Assembly: GCA_023634235.1 (NCBI GenBank)
Contig: JAMKCF010000006.1
Location: forward strand, 8,586,172 to 8,650,171
Length of the DNA: 64,000 nt
Direction: 5' to 3'
From: Pisaster brevispinus
Taxonomy: Eukaryota > Echinodermata > Asteroidea > Forcipulatida > Asteriidae
Shown here: positions 11,880-41,955 of the stretch, one piece after another
How the letters are laid out: each line of letters begins with the position of its first letter
How positions within the stretch are numbered: position 1 is the first letter of the stretch
The notes under the pieces: model-generated
What the model was told of the DNA's origin: nothing
Databases searched by the model: none
Seen by the model: only the letters and a program-made list of their open reading frames with translations
Program-made: the position numbers and the translations under genes

Positions 11880-14800
11880 AAAAAAAAAAATACAGTATCA
11901 AAAGAAACAACAACAATAACATCAATAACAAAACAACACCAACATCTACCTACAAGTAAGATACAAGATATACATATTTAAAAGTACCAGGACCGCGTAA
12001 ATTTCACAGGAAAACATATGCTGGACTCAATAATTGCATTTGAAGTACAACAATGATTTTCTTTTTTAGATTGATGAGTCATGTTTGAATCTTTGTATGG
12101 TGTGAATAATAATAAGAAGTTCGGTGACTATTTCTGTGTAAATTTTACAGGTCCATGTGTAAATTTCTTTTGGAATGAGTGTTGGCTCTGGAAAGATCTA
12201 TTAGGAGACCAAACCAACAGTTCTCAGAGCAAACGCTCCTTCCAAAAGATATTTCCACAATTTTCTTGTTCCAAGTGAATTTACCAACAGTTAAATGTAA
12301 AAACTCTGACCAATTTATGGGAGAAAAAAAAGAGCAAAACTTTTTGGGCACTAATATTGACCAATATTATTTAACCTGTTGATATCAAGACCAACATTGC
12401 GCAAAATATAGGGTAAAAATTGGCTCTTTTTTTTTAAAGGGTGGGCATATGGGGACTCTTTGGTTTACAAAGGCAGAGGGTTTGGTTTGCCTGAAATTTT
12501 ACACAGTACCAAGTACCAATTTCTGATACTGGATAAAAAGTATTTTTGCTTTCTCTGGCCACTTTGTTCTTCTTCTTGCTGTACCCGAATTTTCCCAACT
12601 GTTTTGCCCTAGTCTGGAAGGGCAGTTACCCACTGCCTCCCGGGTCAGACACCTAGGTTACCAGCAATAGTTACTTTTTAAGATAACTGGAAATCAATGG
12701 ACAATGATGTCCTATCCTGTTGGAAAAAGTCAATTCAACATGGGCATGTGCATACGCTGCACACCCAAACTTGTTGCCGCTAACTTCAGCTCCAATAACG
12801 TGTGTGTCAATTTACAAAAAAAACACTTATGTCATTGATCAAAGGCATTCCTTAAGACACAAACTGGTCATTCTAAGAAGCAATTGAATCTTTGCCAAAT
12901 ATAGGCTAATATATGAAAAGCAAGTACAATGATCATCATTTTCTAACAAAACTCCTAAACGAAAAACTTGCTTAATGCATTTCCTATGTGGGATTCTCAT
13001 AATCGTTGGAGCCAATTGCAAAAACTAGGTGGGCGTGGCCCATGCTGGATTTACATCCAAAAGGCAATATTATATGGTGTAACCCCAACCGAAATTCATA
13101 TTCCAAAAAGAATTGTTGAAGCAATGAAACTTGACTACGCATTTGCCTTGTATAAAGTGAAAGTCAATCTTATACAAAGTCATGCAAAACACTTTCCATC
13201 TTTCCCAAAGTTCAAGTAAAAATGAAGCCAACTTACCGTTTAATCCCTCCATTTTGAAGTGTTGAGTGGTTTGCAGAAATCTCATCATGGTGAACGAAGA
13301 AGGAAAAAACACTTTGCGCTCAAAGACGGATCCTGGTGGCGGTTGTCCCGTGTGTCCAAATCTCCTATTTAATACTTTTTGTCCACTCTCTCAATTGAAA
13401 ATGGTTCTTTTAAGCTGAGAAAGAAAACATGTCCTGAATTTTAGTTTCATAAAAAAAATATGAGAAAAATAGTGTCAACACATCTATTTCTGAAACAAAG
13501 AGTCTTTGACACAGACAAGTTTTAGAATGAAGGCTTTCATCAGAATTTCTGTACAAAATGCTAAGATGTTAAAGATTCTATGACCGATTTTTTAAGCACA
13601 TAAGAACATTTTTTCCAGGCATGCAGTTATTCCTTTTTAAGTTTAACAATTCTGGACAACAAACTTTGTCCAGTTATATACTACAAATAATAGAACCAAA
13701 TTAAAGAGAATCAGCAAAAGTAAATAAATACTTTTTCTACAAGAAAATGAACAGAATCATAGGAAAATAAACTCAGCCATTCCAGCAAAAAAAGAACCGA
13801 ACATACCTTGCCAGACCGACTCCCCCCCCCCCCCACCCCCAATCAAAACCACATAACACAGAGAACATAGATTTTAAAAATGCTTTATAAGTAACTATAA
13901 ACACTTTATAGTTATACACCAGTGAAGGAAATAACAAAACTGGATTAAATTGCTAATTTTTCCCAAACACAGAATGTACATCACATTCGGTATCCGAGGT
14001 GTGATTTTACAAAAATGAAAACTCCTGAAAAATGCTCAGAAGTATCCGCATGGTCTAGCTGGAGAGTTTTCCAGATGTTGTTTAAGATGTTAACAGACTC
14101 TTTCAGGGGGTGAGATTGTATAAAGATAGAACATCCTGAAAATTTGAGAGCATTTTCCTCTTGGTGTGGAGATGAAACCCCTGAATATACAACGGTTGTC
14201 ACATTCTAGGGGTTTACAGACTCTTTATCCTTTCATCTAGACACATTTTTAGCCTTTCAAGAAAATCATGAGGCGCGGGGAGATAGAAGAAAAATCCTGA
14301 TAAATCACACACCTGCTTGAAATCACCTTGAATAGAAATCTAGAGGTTTGTTCATAACAAGGACAGAGTCTTTCCTCTACATGATGGCCAACTCCACTTC
14401 TTACAATCAAATCTTTTAAAAATCAGAAGCCGCAATTAAAAGACAGGTAATATGTTACATTTAATTAATTTGAACAAATAAATAATAATTTCAACGGCCA
14501 CTTCTTCATTCCGTGAAAAACTTTTTAAAAATAATTGAATGTACAAGTATAAAAAGGAAAACACACTTACTTTATTTACTACTGTTTTTCTCAGGATGAA
14601 ATCAGTGACAACACCGACCTGCACTGTGCCGGATAAAAACATGATAATATTAAACCCTACATAATGTTGACACGGCCACAATCACATGAGAAATGAGGTT
14701 TGCAATTCCCCAAAGTTTGAATTATTCATTGGACTCACTCTGTAATCAATGAGGTTGCCAAGACATTCTGGTTGTTTGTACACAGGACAGGCAATAAACA

Positions 14801-15269
14801 TGGCTCTGTGACTCCATTGTGTGCAAGCAGAGCGTAACTAACGATCTAAAAACGCTGACTTACTGCCTCTTTCAATTATTGGTCCATTACTGGGAAGGTA
14901 GCATGTGATACCCCGACGATGTTATTTGATACCATCAAGGACAAGTACAAAAGGATCAATAACTGGGGGGACATTGATTACAACAATGGCCGCCAAGTTT
15001 TGAGTTTGAAATAAGAGACAATGAAATCTACACTGTGAGATTGTAACATAGCTGTGGGGGGAAGTTGTACAAAGAGCGGATGTCTACAAAGATTGGATTC
15101 ATAATGGATTTTTGTATATATGTGTCTACTTCTATGAGTCTAGGTTAACAGGAGAAGTTTATTTACAAGGACAGAGGAGAACCCAGTGGTTTTATTTTTC
15201 ATATGACTGGATGAAATGAGGCCAAGGTAAAACCGAAAGCCAATATTTTGGTAAAGTTCATGGTTCCTG
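11880..15269. other. No assignable gene; one exon-like signal
   Basis: AT-rich with a poly-C run near 13820. Apart from the weak candidate exon at 13237-13288 I see no conserved coding block and no clear repeat boundaries. Confidence 0.4.
13237..13288 (-). CDS. Candidate first coding exon, unknown gene
   Basis: Minus strand: ATGATG in an ACC-ATG-ATG context opens 17 codons (MMRFLQTTQHFKMEGLN, then a split Gly codon) and ends at a strong donor, G/GTAAGT. No homologue is recognised and I could not find a following exon with matching phase. It may be a real short first exon whose partners lie further left or outside the window, or a chance match. Confidence 0.2.
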
Positions 15270-15414
15270 GGCTCGATTTCACAAAAAACACTATGATTCG
15301 TCTTAAGATAAGCTGCCAATATCACCATTGTAGTTTTGTGACGTCACAGTTTGCTTAGCAATTAAGATTGATACTTACTTAAGATCAATCTTAACTCCTT
15401 AAAAAATCAGCCCC
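15270..15414. mobile_element. Inverted-repeat element, GATTTCACAAAG family
   Basis: Begins GGCTCGATTTCACAAAA and ends in AATCAGCCCC after an AAGATTGATACTTACTTAAGATCAATCTTAA block. Sister of the copy at 231-369. A truncated GGGCCCAATTTCAT-type element follows from 15432. Confidence 0.6.
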
Positions 15415-15599
15415 AGGTCATCTCGATTTCAGGTCCCAATTTCATAAAACCTTAAACACAAAAACTTGCCAAAAAAAACCCCCAGCTTATTTGAAACAGG
15501 TGACCAGCCAAAATTACATAAACTTTATACTGGTTCCCAACTCATTTTTTGCTTAGCAAAGAAATTGCTAAGCAGTACCTTACAAATTTTCAACGACGC

Positions 15600-18467
15600 T
15601 TTCGTGGCGTAAAGACCCATGATTGACGACATCAGGCTGCCGTTTCTTGTACTGGATCCATGATTCAGCCCACTAACAAGCCACAGGAAACGTGCTGTTG
15701 TCAACGATTCTACAAACAGCGTACACATTACTCTCCAATTATCTGCAAATCAATTTCAATGAGCGAATCTACACAGCCACAGCTCAAGAATTTCTCATTA
15801 TTATAATTTATCACCATCCATACACATTAAGTCCTACACATTGGAAGTGGAATTGGCCAACTTGGGATTTGTCTCATAAAATAACTGACAACAAACGATT
15901 CTCTTCACATAAATCCTGCTCAAATTTCTTACTAACACATGTACATGTAGGTTCTTTGTATTTTGAAATAAACAAATCAGCTTAGCACAAAAACAATTTC
16001 ATGTTACCAAGAAAAGGTTACCAACCAAACACAACATCACTGTTTTTTTTGTTTTTTTTCCATTGGTAAGAATATACCACGCTCTTACACCATTCGGCCC
16101 TGCTAGCTGTTTATGTTTATATATCTTCTAGTTGTTAGATTTGCGGTATCACCATGAAAATAATCTCGCTAATGAGTCGCGAGGGTTCCGATGAGAACCA
16201 GTTGTAGCAAGAACAGCTCAATGTTTCGATCAGTTTGCCACGTTGCTCCGTTCATTTTGAGTAATTTGTTTCCCCTTTACCATTTCACTGATTAAAAGCT
16301 GTAAGGCAAAGACAAATTACATATGCTGGGAAATCTAGAAAGTGATGGTTCTGAAAAATGATCACCACTAGTTACTGCCTTGGCTGATAAATTCTTGAAA
16401 ATGTAGGCTTATATAAAAAAAAAACAACAACTTACCTTTCATCGAGCAAAGATAGGAGATTCTGGCATGAACGGAAAATACAATCTAAGGAAAGCAGTGT
16501 GCATCATCTAAACGTTACCATGGTAATAAGATGCTCCGCTAGTTGAAGTGTTTGACAATTCGGGAATATGATTTATTAATCCACATAAGGTTTTTTTGTC
16601 AAGGTTTTCTATCAAAGGTGAAATCAAATTAGTTATTTGTGAATGTCTTACTGAGTGAGACAATTCCCCCCTCCCCCGTCAAAAATATTGATGGAAAAAA
16701 AAGAAGTTGATTGAGTTGTGACATTTAAAAGTGCAGTATTAAAGCAGTCAGCCAACTTTGGTAATTGTCAAAGACCAGATCCACAATTTGTTTGACCCAA
16801 CACATATATGAAATAACAAACCGTCATCAGAGTCAAGAATAAAATAGTGGAAAACAAAAACCATCACTATTTTCAAACATTGGATTTCAGACTTGACAGA
16901 TCAATACTTGTTTTAGTTTTTTTTTCTCAAAAACTATGCATTTCAGGCAAAACGTATTTGAAGGGGATTTTTCTGCCATTCCCATCTTTATACTATACGT
17001 TAGTTATGTGTAAATCTGTAAACATTCATGCTTTCAATTTTGCTATTGTTATGCACACTCTTTAATGTGAACTGCTTCCCAAGAGAAATTTAATATCCTT
17101 TTTAAAAATGGCAAATTAGAAAACCGATCTAAAAACGTCTCTTCGAAATCTTTGTCAAATAATATATTTTTTGCTTCTTTACCAATCATGAATGTAAAAA
17201 GAAGAAAAACAAAAGCTATTCGAACTATTTGCCGATCATAACAAGTGGTTTGAGTTGATTGATGGTTTTGTTTGACCTTCTGACAGGTTTAAACTATAAT
17301 TATTGCTTTGTTCCTGTGTAAACAACATGCAATGAATTAAAACACTTAGCTGATTAAAACAGTTGGAAAAAAGTCCAAGGACGATTACGATAGTGTGTTC
17401 GTTTACGCTAGTTTATACACAGCACATGAATCATGACATCACATGTTTACAAACGAGTCTGGCGATCAAAGGTTGAAAGGCACAACGCGTCAGACAGGTA
17501 CATCAAGGAAAATATTTTAGAATTTGTTTTAGATACAAGTGTAAACTGTTGTCTTTTCTGATACCAGCTGAGACATAATATCCCAGTCTTCTGGGAAATG
17601 ATTCAAGTTGTCTGTTTTCAAGATTCAAGCCCCCCCAAAATGTAGAATAAACACGTACATTTACAGGAAAACATGGACATGATTTCCTGTTTTCTTGAAA
17701 AATGTAAGCATCTGAGACTCACAGATGATTACATCTTCAAGAAGACAGCCAATCTTTTATCTGTATTTTTATAATGGGAGATGCTTTGATAGTTTCCATG
17801 TATCCCATACAGAGCTAAAATAAAAAATAAACAAATCAGATCCAAACCTAACTCAGATTAAACATGTGCAGAAAACATAAACGTTGTTGGATTTGCTTAT
17901 ATTATTACATGCAAAAAATATTTTTGCTAAAAATGCTTTTAGAAATGAGTAAAACAGTTAGGCTTATCTCCCAATGTCTGAAAACAGTGTAAAAATGTCA
18001 TTAATTTTGTTGTTATCAATATTTACTTGTGACGAAGAGGGATTGAGCTTAAACTTTCACAGGTTTGTTATTTTATGTATGTTGGGTCACATAACATATG
18101 GATACTGGTCTTTGACATTTACTGATGCTGTGCACAGGCTTAAGGGTAATCGGTGGCTGTTTTAACCTTATATCAAGTATCTTTTTGACAGTTGAAACTT
18201 CACCATATTAATTTTTCTAGACTGGCCAAACTTTATGACATCTTTTTAATTTGTTTTCTCCCCTCTGTGGAATGCACAAACCATCACTTTGTCATTAACA
18301 TTTTTTTTCATGAATACAATTGTGAAAAATTAAAACATTAAATATGATTACCGTTCATGTCTTCAAATGGAATGGATAAAAAAGTATAAACAAAACATAC
18401 ACAACTACTATCATTGTTTTTTTATTTTGTAATTGTTTTTCCTTTGCTGCTGAACAAATATGGATGC
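15600..18467. other. No gene seen
   Basis: AT-rich intergenic-looking sequence. Around 16728-16800 there is a fragment resembling the TAAAGGCAG element family (TTTGGTAATTGTCAAAGACC). Nothing else could be supported. Confidence 0.45.
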
Positions 18468-18881
18468 TTTAAAGGGACATAGAAAAAAACCTAGTAATAT
18501 AGTCATAACTATGACTTAAGTTAGCATAAGTCATAATCTCATAACTAAGAACTAGCATCATTTATAACTATGAATAAGCATAAGTTATAACTATGACTTA
18601 GCATAAGTCATAACATGATTTTGCATAAGTTATAACTATGAATTAGCATATATAATAACTATGAATTAGCATGAATCATAACATTGAATTAGCATAAGTC
18701 ATAACTATAAATTAGCACGTCTTTTACTGTACATTTGCCTGTAGCCACTTACTAAGTCATAATAATGACTTGTGTGTACATACAAGTCATATTTATGAAG
18801 AAATATTTCATAAATAAGCCATATATGAGATATGAGTCATAATGTTGACTTTCTTTTTTAGTTCTCTCAATGTCCCTTTAA
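18468..18881. mobile_element. TTTAAAGGGACAT-ended element with internal tandem repeat
   Basis: The left end TTTAAAGGGACAT is mirrored by ATGTCCCTTTAA at the right end. The interior (about 18497-18722) is an imperfect 24-bp tandem array around GCATAAGTCATAACTATGAA. An inverted-repeat-bounded element that carries or has grown a minisatellite. Confidence 0.7.
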
Positions 18882-19266
18882 CACTTTCGTAAAACTTGAC
18901 CAACAACTTTGGAATTAATTCACAGTTGATTTCACAGTGAATGAATGCACTTTTCTGTGATACTTCACTCATTACACATGAAACTTAAATCGTAACTTTA
19001 TATTTTTTTGAAAATATACGAATACATTTCTTCAAATTGTACACAGATTATCCCATAATACATTTCTTGGAAATAGAAACATTTGACTAAACCATGGAAA
19101 TGGAACCCGCAGAATGCTGAGTCGTATGTCATGTGACACAGTTGTAACACAGTTTTATGTATTTGGTGTCCCGTCCAATCATTTCGGCGTACAAAAAACA
19201 GATAGGAAGGCTCATTGCGCGACATCTCTTTGGCACACACGCTTGTCACAAGATACAATTTTGTCA

Positions 19267-19455
19267 GATGCCAGTTAAAACACCTGAGGACCAGTCACAA
19301 TCCACTCCAAGTGGTCCAGCTGACTAACTCAGTGTTGAGCAGCATCCCTATTCAATATGAATTATGGGCTCGGGAAACAGCTGGGGAACTAGTGAAATGG
19401 CAAACTAACTGGTCCTGCTGGGTAGTCACTGAAAAAACTAAGGACAAACCCTGTA
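19267..19455. mobile_element. Short interspersed repeat, inverted copy of 1011-1215
   Basis: Runs from CCAGTTAAAACACCTGAGG to GGACAAACCCTG; the blocks match 1011-1215 in reverse complement, so the two copies are opposed about 18 kb apart. Confidence 0.55.
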
Positions 19456-19979
19456 TGTGATACCATTTTGCTATACATGTGCATACTGCAATTGTCATTA
19501 CGCCATTTATATTTTAAACCCATAAAAAACCCAAATGTTTGAAATGCTCATTGCTCAATATGCATTGTCATTTTGCCATGTGCGCGTATCGGGTAATATC
19601 ATTTTGCCATACAGACACTATGTGGATTTACATCACATGGAGAATGCTCAATGTGTTACGCCATTTCGCCATAGGGCATGTCATTAATATGCCAAGACTA
19701 CAGTAGGACAAGTGTGTGGTTGAGCTCAGCAGTCTCCTGGTTTAATTTCTTAGAACTGGTCGTAGTATTCCTTCTTTTTTTTTAATCAATAATGACCACC
19801 TATAGCAGAGTTTGTCAAACAAATAAAGGGTTCATTTTTCTACTCCTTATTGCTATATTTCCTTACTGCTATGTTTTGAAGATACAAAAACAATCATCCA
19901 ACAACATAAATTAAAAACACACTCTCCATGACAATGGCAACAATCTAGGTGTCTTATAGCACTTTGCACTAATTACATC

Positions 19980-20165
19980 ACTTTTGCTCAAATCACCCAT
20001 ATGTCAGACAAACATTCCACCACTCATGCAATCACTGCTTCGGCACGCCAGACCGCAATAGTACTTTAGGACAAGTTTGCGCGCGTTTGGTAGTGATATT
20101 GGATGCGTTGTCTGAGATCCGGGTGCTGAGCTTTTATTTTGAGCATCAGTGCGGAGTGCTACTAA
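19980..20165 (+). repeat. Dispersed repeat, inverted copy of 9315-9510
   Basis: Contains CAGACAAACATTCCACCACT, CTGAGATCCGGGT and GTGCGGAGTGCT, matching the other copy in reverse complement. Confidence 0.5.
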
Positions 20166-20988
20166 ACAGCTGCAGAGCATCAAACACGATCCTTTTACAC
20201 ATAAATCTTACTTGCTGCAGACTTGCCCAAATTATCGTGCCAATATTTACTGAGGTGGGAGCAAGGACTTGTCATTTGATAATTAAAAAAAACCACTTTC
20301 ATTCCTATATGTAGTTTTGATGATCACTGAAAATACTTTTATTTACAATAAAGTGACCTGATCCAAAAACATAACTGGACACATTCTAAGGGTCCTTCAC
20401 AACCATCAACAATTTCACAAGCTCACAAACCGTACTCTTGGGAGAGGGGTGTACAGCTGCTTTCTAAAATGAAATAAAACATCACTTTTGTCAATTTGTA
20501 CCATGCCAGTAATCGATGGCTAAACTCACAGTAGTTGCAATTTTCCTCCCCCAGCCAGGCCCAGTTCATGCCTCTGCTTATCATACTAACAAACACAAAA
20601 TAGCGTGAAATAATTCAACATTTTCTTGTAAATTTTTAGGTGGGGGGGGGGGGGGTGCTAAAAAAAACGCATGGTTTGTGAACTTGTCAAAGTGTCAATA
20701 AATGTGAACAGCCCCCTAATTAAGTTTATTGATATGTTAAGACCCTGACAATGTGAAATAAATTCCAATACTTATTAAAAAAAAAAAAATAGTAGTAATA
20801 AAATTTAAACAAGTTACAAAACTTTTGTCCTTTAGAGATGCTATTCAGAGACGTACAAGGACATTTCCAGTTCCTCACGTTAAGTTACACCGACTAAAAA
20901 AATGTTTGGTAATATATTTCTTTACCATTGATATGTTGAGATTTACTGTTGATATTACAATAACAAATTTGAGTTAGTGACTTGAGTA

Positions 20989-21280
20989 TAAAGGCAAAGT
21001 ATACCTTTAGTTTTTTAAACCGTTCAATTGTTGTAACCAGATATAAATGTAAATAATTTTATATACAATAAAATTAACCTGTGAAAATTCCATTTCAAAA
21101 AGTGGTAGCATTTTTGAGATTTAAATGTTTTTGAATCCCTCTCTCTAAAACCACATTCCTTTGAAGGGAATAGTTTCTCAAAATGGTATTCATTATCAAC
21201 AGCTACAGTGCTTCTTACCAAGGAAGGCTTTCTGGTAATTAATTTGTTGAGTAAATACCAAAGATATACCCTCCCTTTAA
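20989..21280. mobile_element. TAAAGGCA-ended inverted-repeat element
   Basis: The left end TAAAGGCAAAGTATACCTTT is mirrored by ACCAAAGATATACCCTCCCTTTAA at the right end (split here over two short motifs, GATATACC and CTCCCTTTAA). Related to 55180-55524. Confidence 0.55.
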
Positions 21281-21451
21281 GTAACGATACAATCAGTCAC
21301 AGTGACTTTAACATTTGGGAATGGGTGATATTCATGGAACATTTGGGAATGAGTAATATTCATGGAAAAATACAAGGATTGATCATTGTAATTCGTTATT
21401 GAAAAAAATATATAAAAATCTGAGGCTTGCAAAATACAAAAAAGTATGGTC

Positions 21452-21772
21452 AGGGCTCCAAATTTACACTGGACCCCAGGCCTTAGGCCAGTGATTTTAG
21501 TATTGGGCCAGTAAACTGGACAAGTCTGGCGGTCTTGTGTGTTTTGTTTGAATGTTGACTTTTATTCCGATGAAAATCTGCCCACTCTGTTAAAGAATAC
21601 TTACCCGTAATACAAATGAGATCAATCTTCTCTTGGTGCTTGTTCAACTTAAAACAGTTCAAATGTTAAAACTGTGTAGGTTTTTTTTCTCATTTTAATT
21701 CTAGTCTTGATAAAAAACTCTGGTCAAGTAAACTTTTTGAGCTAAAAGATTTTTACCCCAAATTCGAGCGCT
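21452..21772. mobile_element. AGGGCTCGAATTTG-family element at the XYLB 3' end
   Basis: Begins CAGGGCTCCAAATTTACACT and ends CCCCAAATTCGAGCGCT. It shares GGCCAGTGATTTTAGT and GGGCCAGTAAAC with the full copy at 28532-28874. It starts 89 bp past the XYLB stop codon, so it is probably in the 3' UTR or just beyond. Confidence 0.6.
21561..21566 (-). terminator. Candidate poly(A) signal for XYLB
   Basis: The minus strand reads AATAAA here, about 295 nt downstream of the XYLB stop codon. It falls inside a short inverted-repeat element (21452-21772), so the signal could have been supplied by that insertion. Position and hexamer are the only evidence. Confidence 0.35.
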
Positions 21773-21860
21773 GATGGTTTTCCCACAAAAAAACATAAGT
21801 TCTTTTTTGCCTGTTGATGATATAAACATACAAATGTGTCCTACAGTGATTCTGTTTGAG

Positions 21861-38891
<17,031 letters not shown>

Positions 38892-39926
38892 TTTCTTGCT
38901 CTGTTGTTGTCTTGAAACTTTATACAATGACATGAGAGGCTGATGCATTGACCGGTCGGTGAGCGTAAACAGTTTACTTGAGTTTGGAGGCGTGACAGAC
39001 ATCATCCCGTTCCCAGATGCAAATTTAGTCGTAACCCCTTGCAAAGTACATACTAAAAAACTGTGAGAAGTCTAGGTGCAAAGCGTTCTCCACAATAATA
39101 ACCAACTGTGAATTTGACCTGTTTGCGAATCAAACACCCCCCCCCCAACACGCCCCTTCAGCCTGATCGCCGCCCTCCGCAATATAAATTATGGCTTTAA
39201 TTTCGAACGGGGAACGTGAAATCTTGATGAATTTTATTGGCTTTTAGTCCATTCAAACTAATATTTGGTGACTTCTCCGATTAATCTAAGCATCATTAAC
39301 ATTACTAAATGACACAATAAATGTTATCCAGATTTCTTTCAAATTCTTCTACTAACAACTATTTTGTTAATTCCAACCTCAAGAAAAACCAAACCATTGA
39401 AAAAATGCGACAACTCAAGAACCTCACGACACAGGACAAAAATATATTCACAAGTCATTTTGAAATTTATTCTGTTAACTTTCTGTTTTTGTTACAGCTC
39501 TGCACTGTTCTGATAACCTCTTTTTCTTTTTTTACATACTGGGTAGTAATTAATTCATAAAATTATTACAATATGAGTAATCAGTTAAATGAGACAAAGA
39601 TGATAGCATCTAAATGCCAATTGTTGAATAGTTCTAATGATGCCTTCAGTTCGTGGCCATACTAAAATAAGAACTAAACTGAGCTACACTAGACTACTGT
39701 GTTAATCTACCAACTCTAAACCACGTAATGTTATCTCAAATACAGTATAAAAAAAACCAATTAAACAAGCATTAAAGGTTGTGAAATTTAAAATAATTTC
39801 TTTATAATTAAGAATGAACTTTCTCTTGTCATCATCTTTGCTTTGCTCATTCAAATTAATGTTAAACAACAAGGTTTTCTGGGAAAATAGTTCCCCCCCC
39901 CCCCCCGAAGGTATTTTAGCAAATCA
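38892..39926. other. XYLB 5' flank; no other gene seen
   Basis: The minus frame of XYLB stays open upstream to 39044, probably 5' UTR. Poly-C runs occur at 39137 and 39892. No TATA box is convincing. The rest is AT-rich. Confidence 0.4.
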
Positions 39927-40977
39927 GGGCCCAATTTCATAGCTCTGCTTACCAAAAGCAAAGAATCAGTGCTTACGGAAGCAGGGAATTCTGAGCTTAC
40001 GTCAAGCAGGGAATTTGTACCTGGAGTGTGCGCGCCTGTGCTCCACACGTAACTAGGCATTCTTCACTTACACAGCTAGCACAGAAATTTGGCACTTACC
40101 CTGTAAGCAAAGAATGGTGATCGCAAGCGCAAAGTTTGGCGTTAGCAGAGCCATGAAATTGGGTCATGTAGCCATTGTCTTCAGTTTACATTGGCACGGA
40201 CAAAGATGACTGTCAGACAATAAAGTGACAGATTCAACTTCTGTCTAAAATAATCCAAGGTTTAATAAGAACTAAATTGTAAAAAAAACCATGTAGACAT
40301 TTGTCTTAAATTGTGTTCTATTCTAGTAATCACTTTTTTATCTTGAAGTAATTTCCACGATTAAAACTCATGAGTTAAAAAAAAGAATCAAAGGATTTTG
40401 ACATTTTTACAAATCTATTCTAGCACATTATAATACTCACAGTAGCACCTCTCTGTACTGTTGTCTTCTCTTCATAGAAGAAAGAAATACAAGTTTGCTA
40501 ATTCTCTTCTAAAATACCAGTGAATCATCTGGGCCAAGTTTCATGCGACTGCTTATCACAGAGTTTTGCGCTTACGGCACCCAGCATGTGATTCTATGGG
40601 TCCTAAGCGCAGAACTACATGCTAAGCAGCACAATGAAATTGGGCCCTGCACCTGAAAATACCTCAACTTCCCTATCCCCATATAGAAGAATTCTCACCC
40701 TCCCCCCTAAATGGTTGCATCATCCTTTTCTTTTAGCAGATCAAAGATTTAGGGTCCCAGGCTAATCAAGCAACATAATCATCACCAGGGCCCAATTTCT
40801 TAAAGCTGTTAAGCAGAAGTTACTGCTTAGCAAATTTCTCTCCTCAAAACAAAATGTGGGGCACCAGTCGTAACAATGTAAACTTCATGAAATTTTCTTT
40901 GGTTACCCATTTCTGCTAAGCAAGATTTTTCTGTGCTTAACAGGTTTTCGTGCTCACAGGCTGTATGAAATTGGGCC
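39927..40977. mobile_element. Cluster of three GGGCCCAATTTCAT elements
   Basis: Copies at 39927-40165, 40531-40647 and 40788-40977, each bounded by inverted GGGCCMAATTTCAT-type ends, fill the gap between XYLB and OAZ. Their lengths (239, 117, 190 bp) differ by internal deletions. Confidence 0.7.
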
Positions 40978-41716
40978 AATGGTTATGGCCTTGACTAGCT
41001 CTTAAATTAATCCAGTAGAAATTAAAATCTCCATACCACACATAACCGTTACAGAGGAAAAGGTGCTCCGCCCGTATACCAATGAAGTACCTTTGGTGCA
41101 TATTACAGACAAGCAAGTTTGTAATTACAACAACAAAAAAAGAGAGCAGTGGCATTTTTCTATGGCACTATTAATAAAATAAAAGGGAGGAAATCAACTG
41201 CCAGGTTGAATGCCTGATAGTACAAAGTGGCAAAACTTAACCAATCGTGAACATTTAATACTGAAATATGTTGTAGTAACCAACTGCACTACCTATTATG
41301 TCCACTGACATCACAAGGCTTGTAAAAAATTGTATGCAACAAAATTATACAAAGGGTTGGTAAAAGTATCTATCATCCTGGAAATTGTTTCTAAGTTTGT
41401 ACTCATGTTTATATCGCTGAGGGAATAAAAAACTATCATGTCAAACTGGAAAAAAGAGTGCAGTCTGGTCTTCTCAACACAGTTTCAGGGTACAATGTTA
41501 TTAATCTGATAAATGCATAAAGTTTACTTTTCAAAAACAGGTCACCAAACAAAGTGTATGAAAATGACTCCTGCCCTGCCCTAATTTTGAAAAAGCAGAT
41601 CAAGTTGTTAACAATTTGGTCTGCTTAAAACCTTCTGGAAGTATGCCCCTGTTGCAATATCTTCTTAAAATGATAGGTACTCAGGACACTAAGTTATTCA
41701 TTCAACCAAGTTTTTC

Positions 41717-41879
41717 AGCCAGGTTCACACTTTATACAAATGCAAATGCGAAGCGAATTTCTGTATCAATTCATTATTTGCAGCCAATGTTCGACAAGAG
41801 ATGTGGATATTTAACATTCGTGGCAAATTTGTGATGCAAATTTTCACTTCGCATTCGCATAAAGTGTGAACGGGGCTTT
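41717..41879. mobile_element. Hairpin element, TTCACACTTTAT ends, 3' of OAZ
   Basis: AGCCAGGTTCACACTTTATA and GCGAAGCGAA are mirrored by TTCACTTCGC and CATAAAGTGTGAACGGGGCT. It starts 77 bp past the OAZ stop, so it is probably within the 3' UTR, where it could form a hairpin in the mRNA. Confidence 0.6.
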
Positions 41880-41955
41880 ACAAGGAGCCCTTGTTGTTGT
41901 TACAAATCATATGATGTACAGAGACTTTCTATATCGACGATAACCTTAAAATGGT

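Noticed and set aside
38892..39044. Longer XYLB N-terminus
   Set aside because: The frame is open upstream, but the family starts just before GFDFSTQQ and the downstream ATG has the stronger context.
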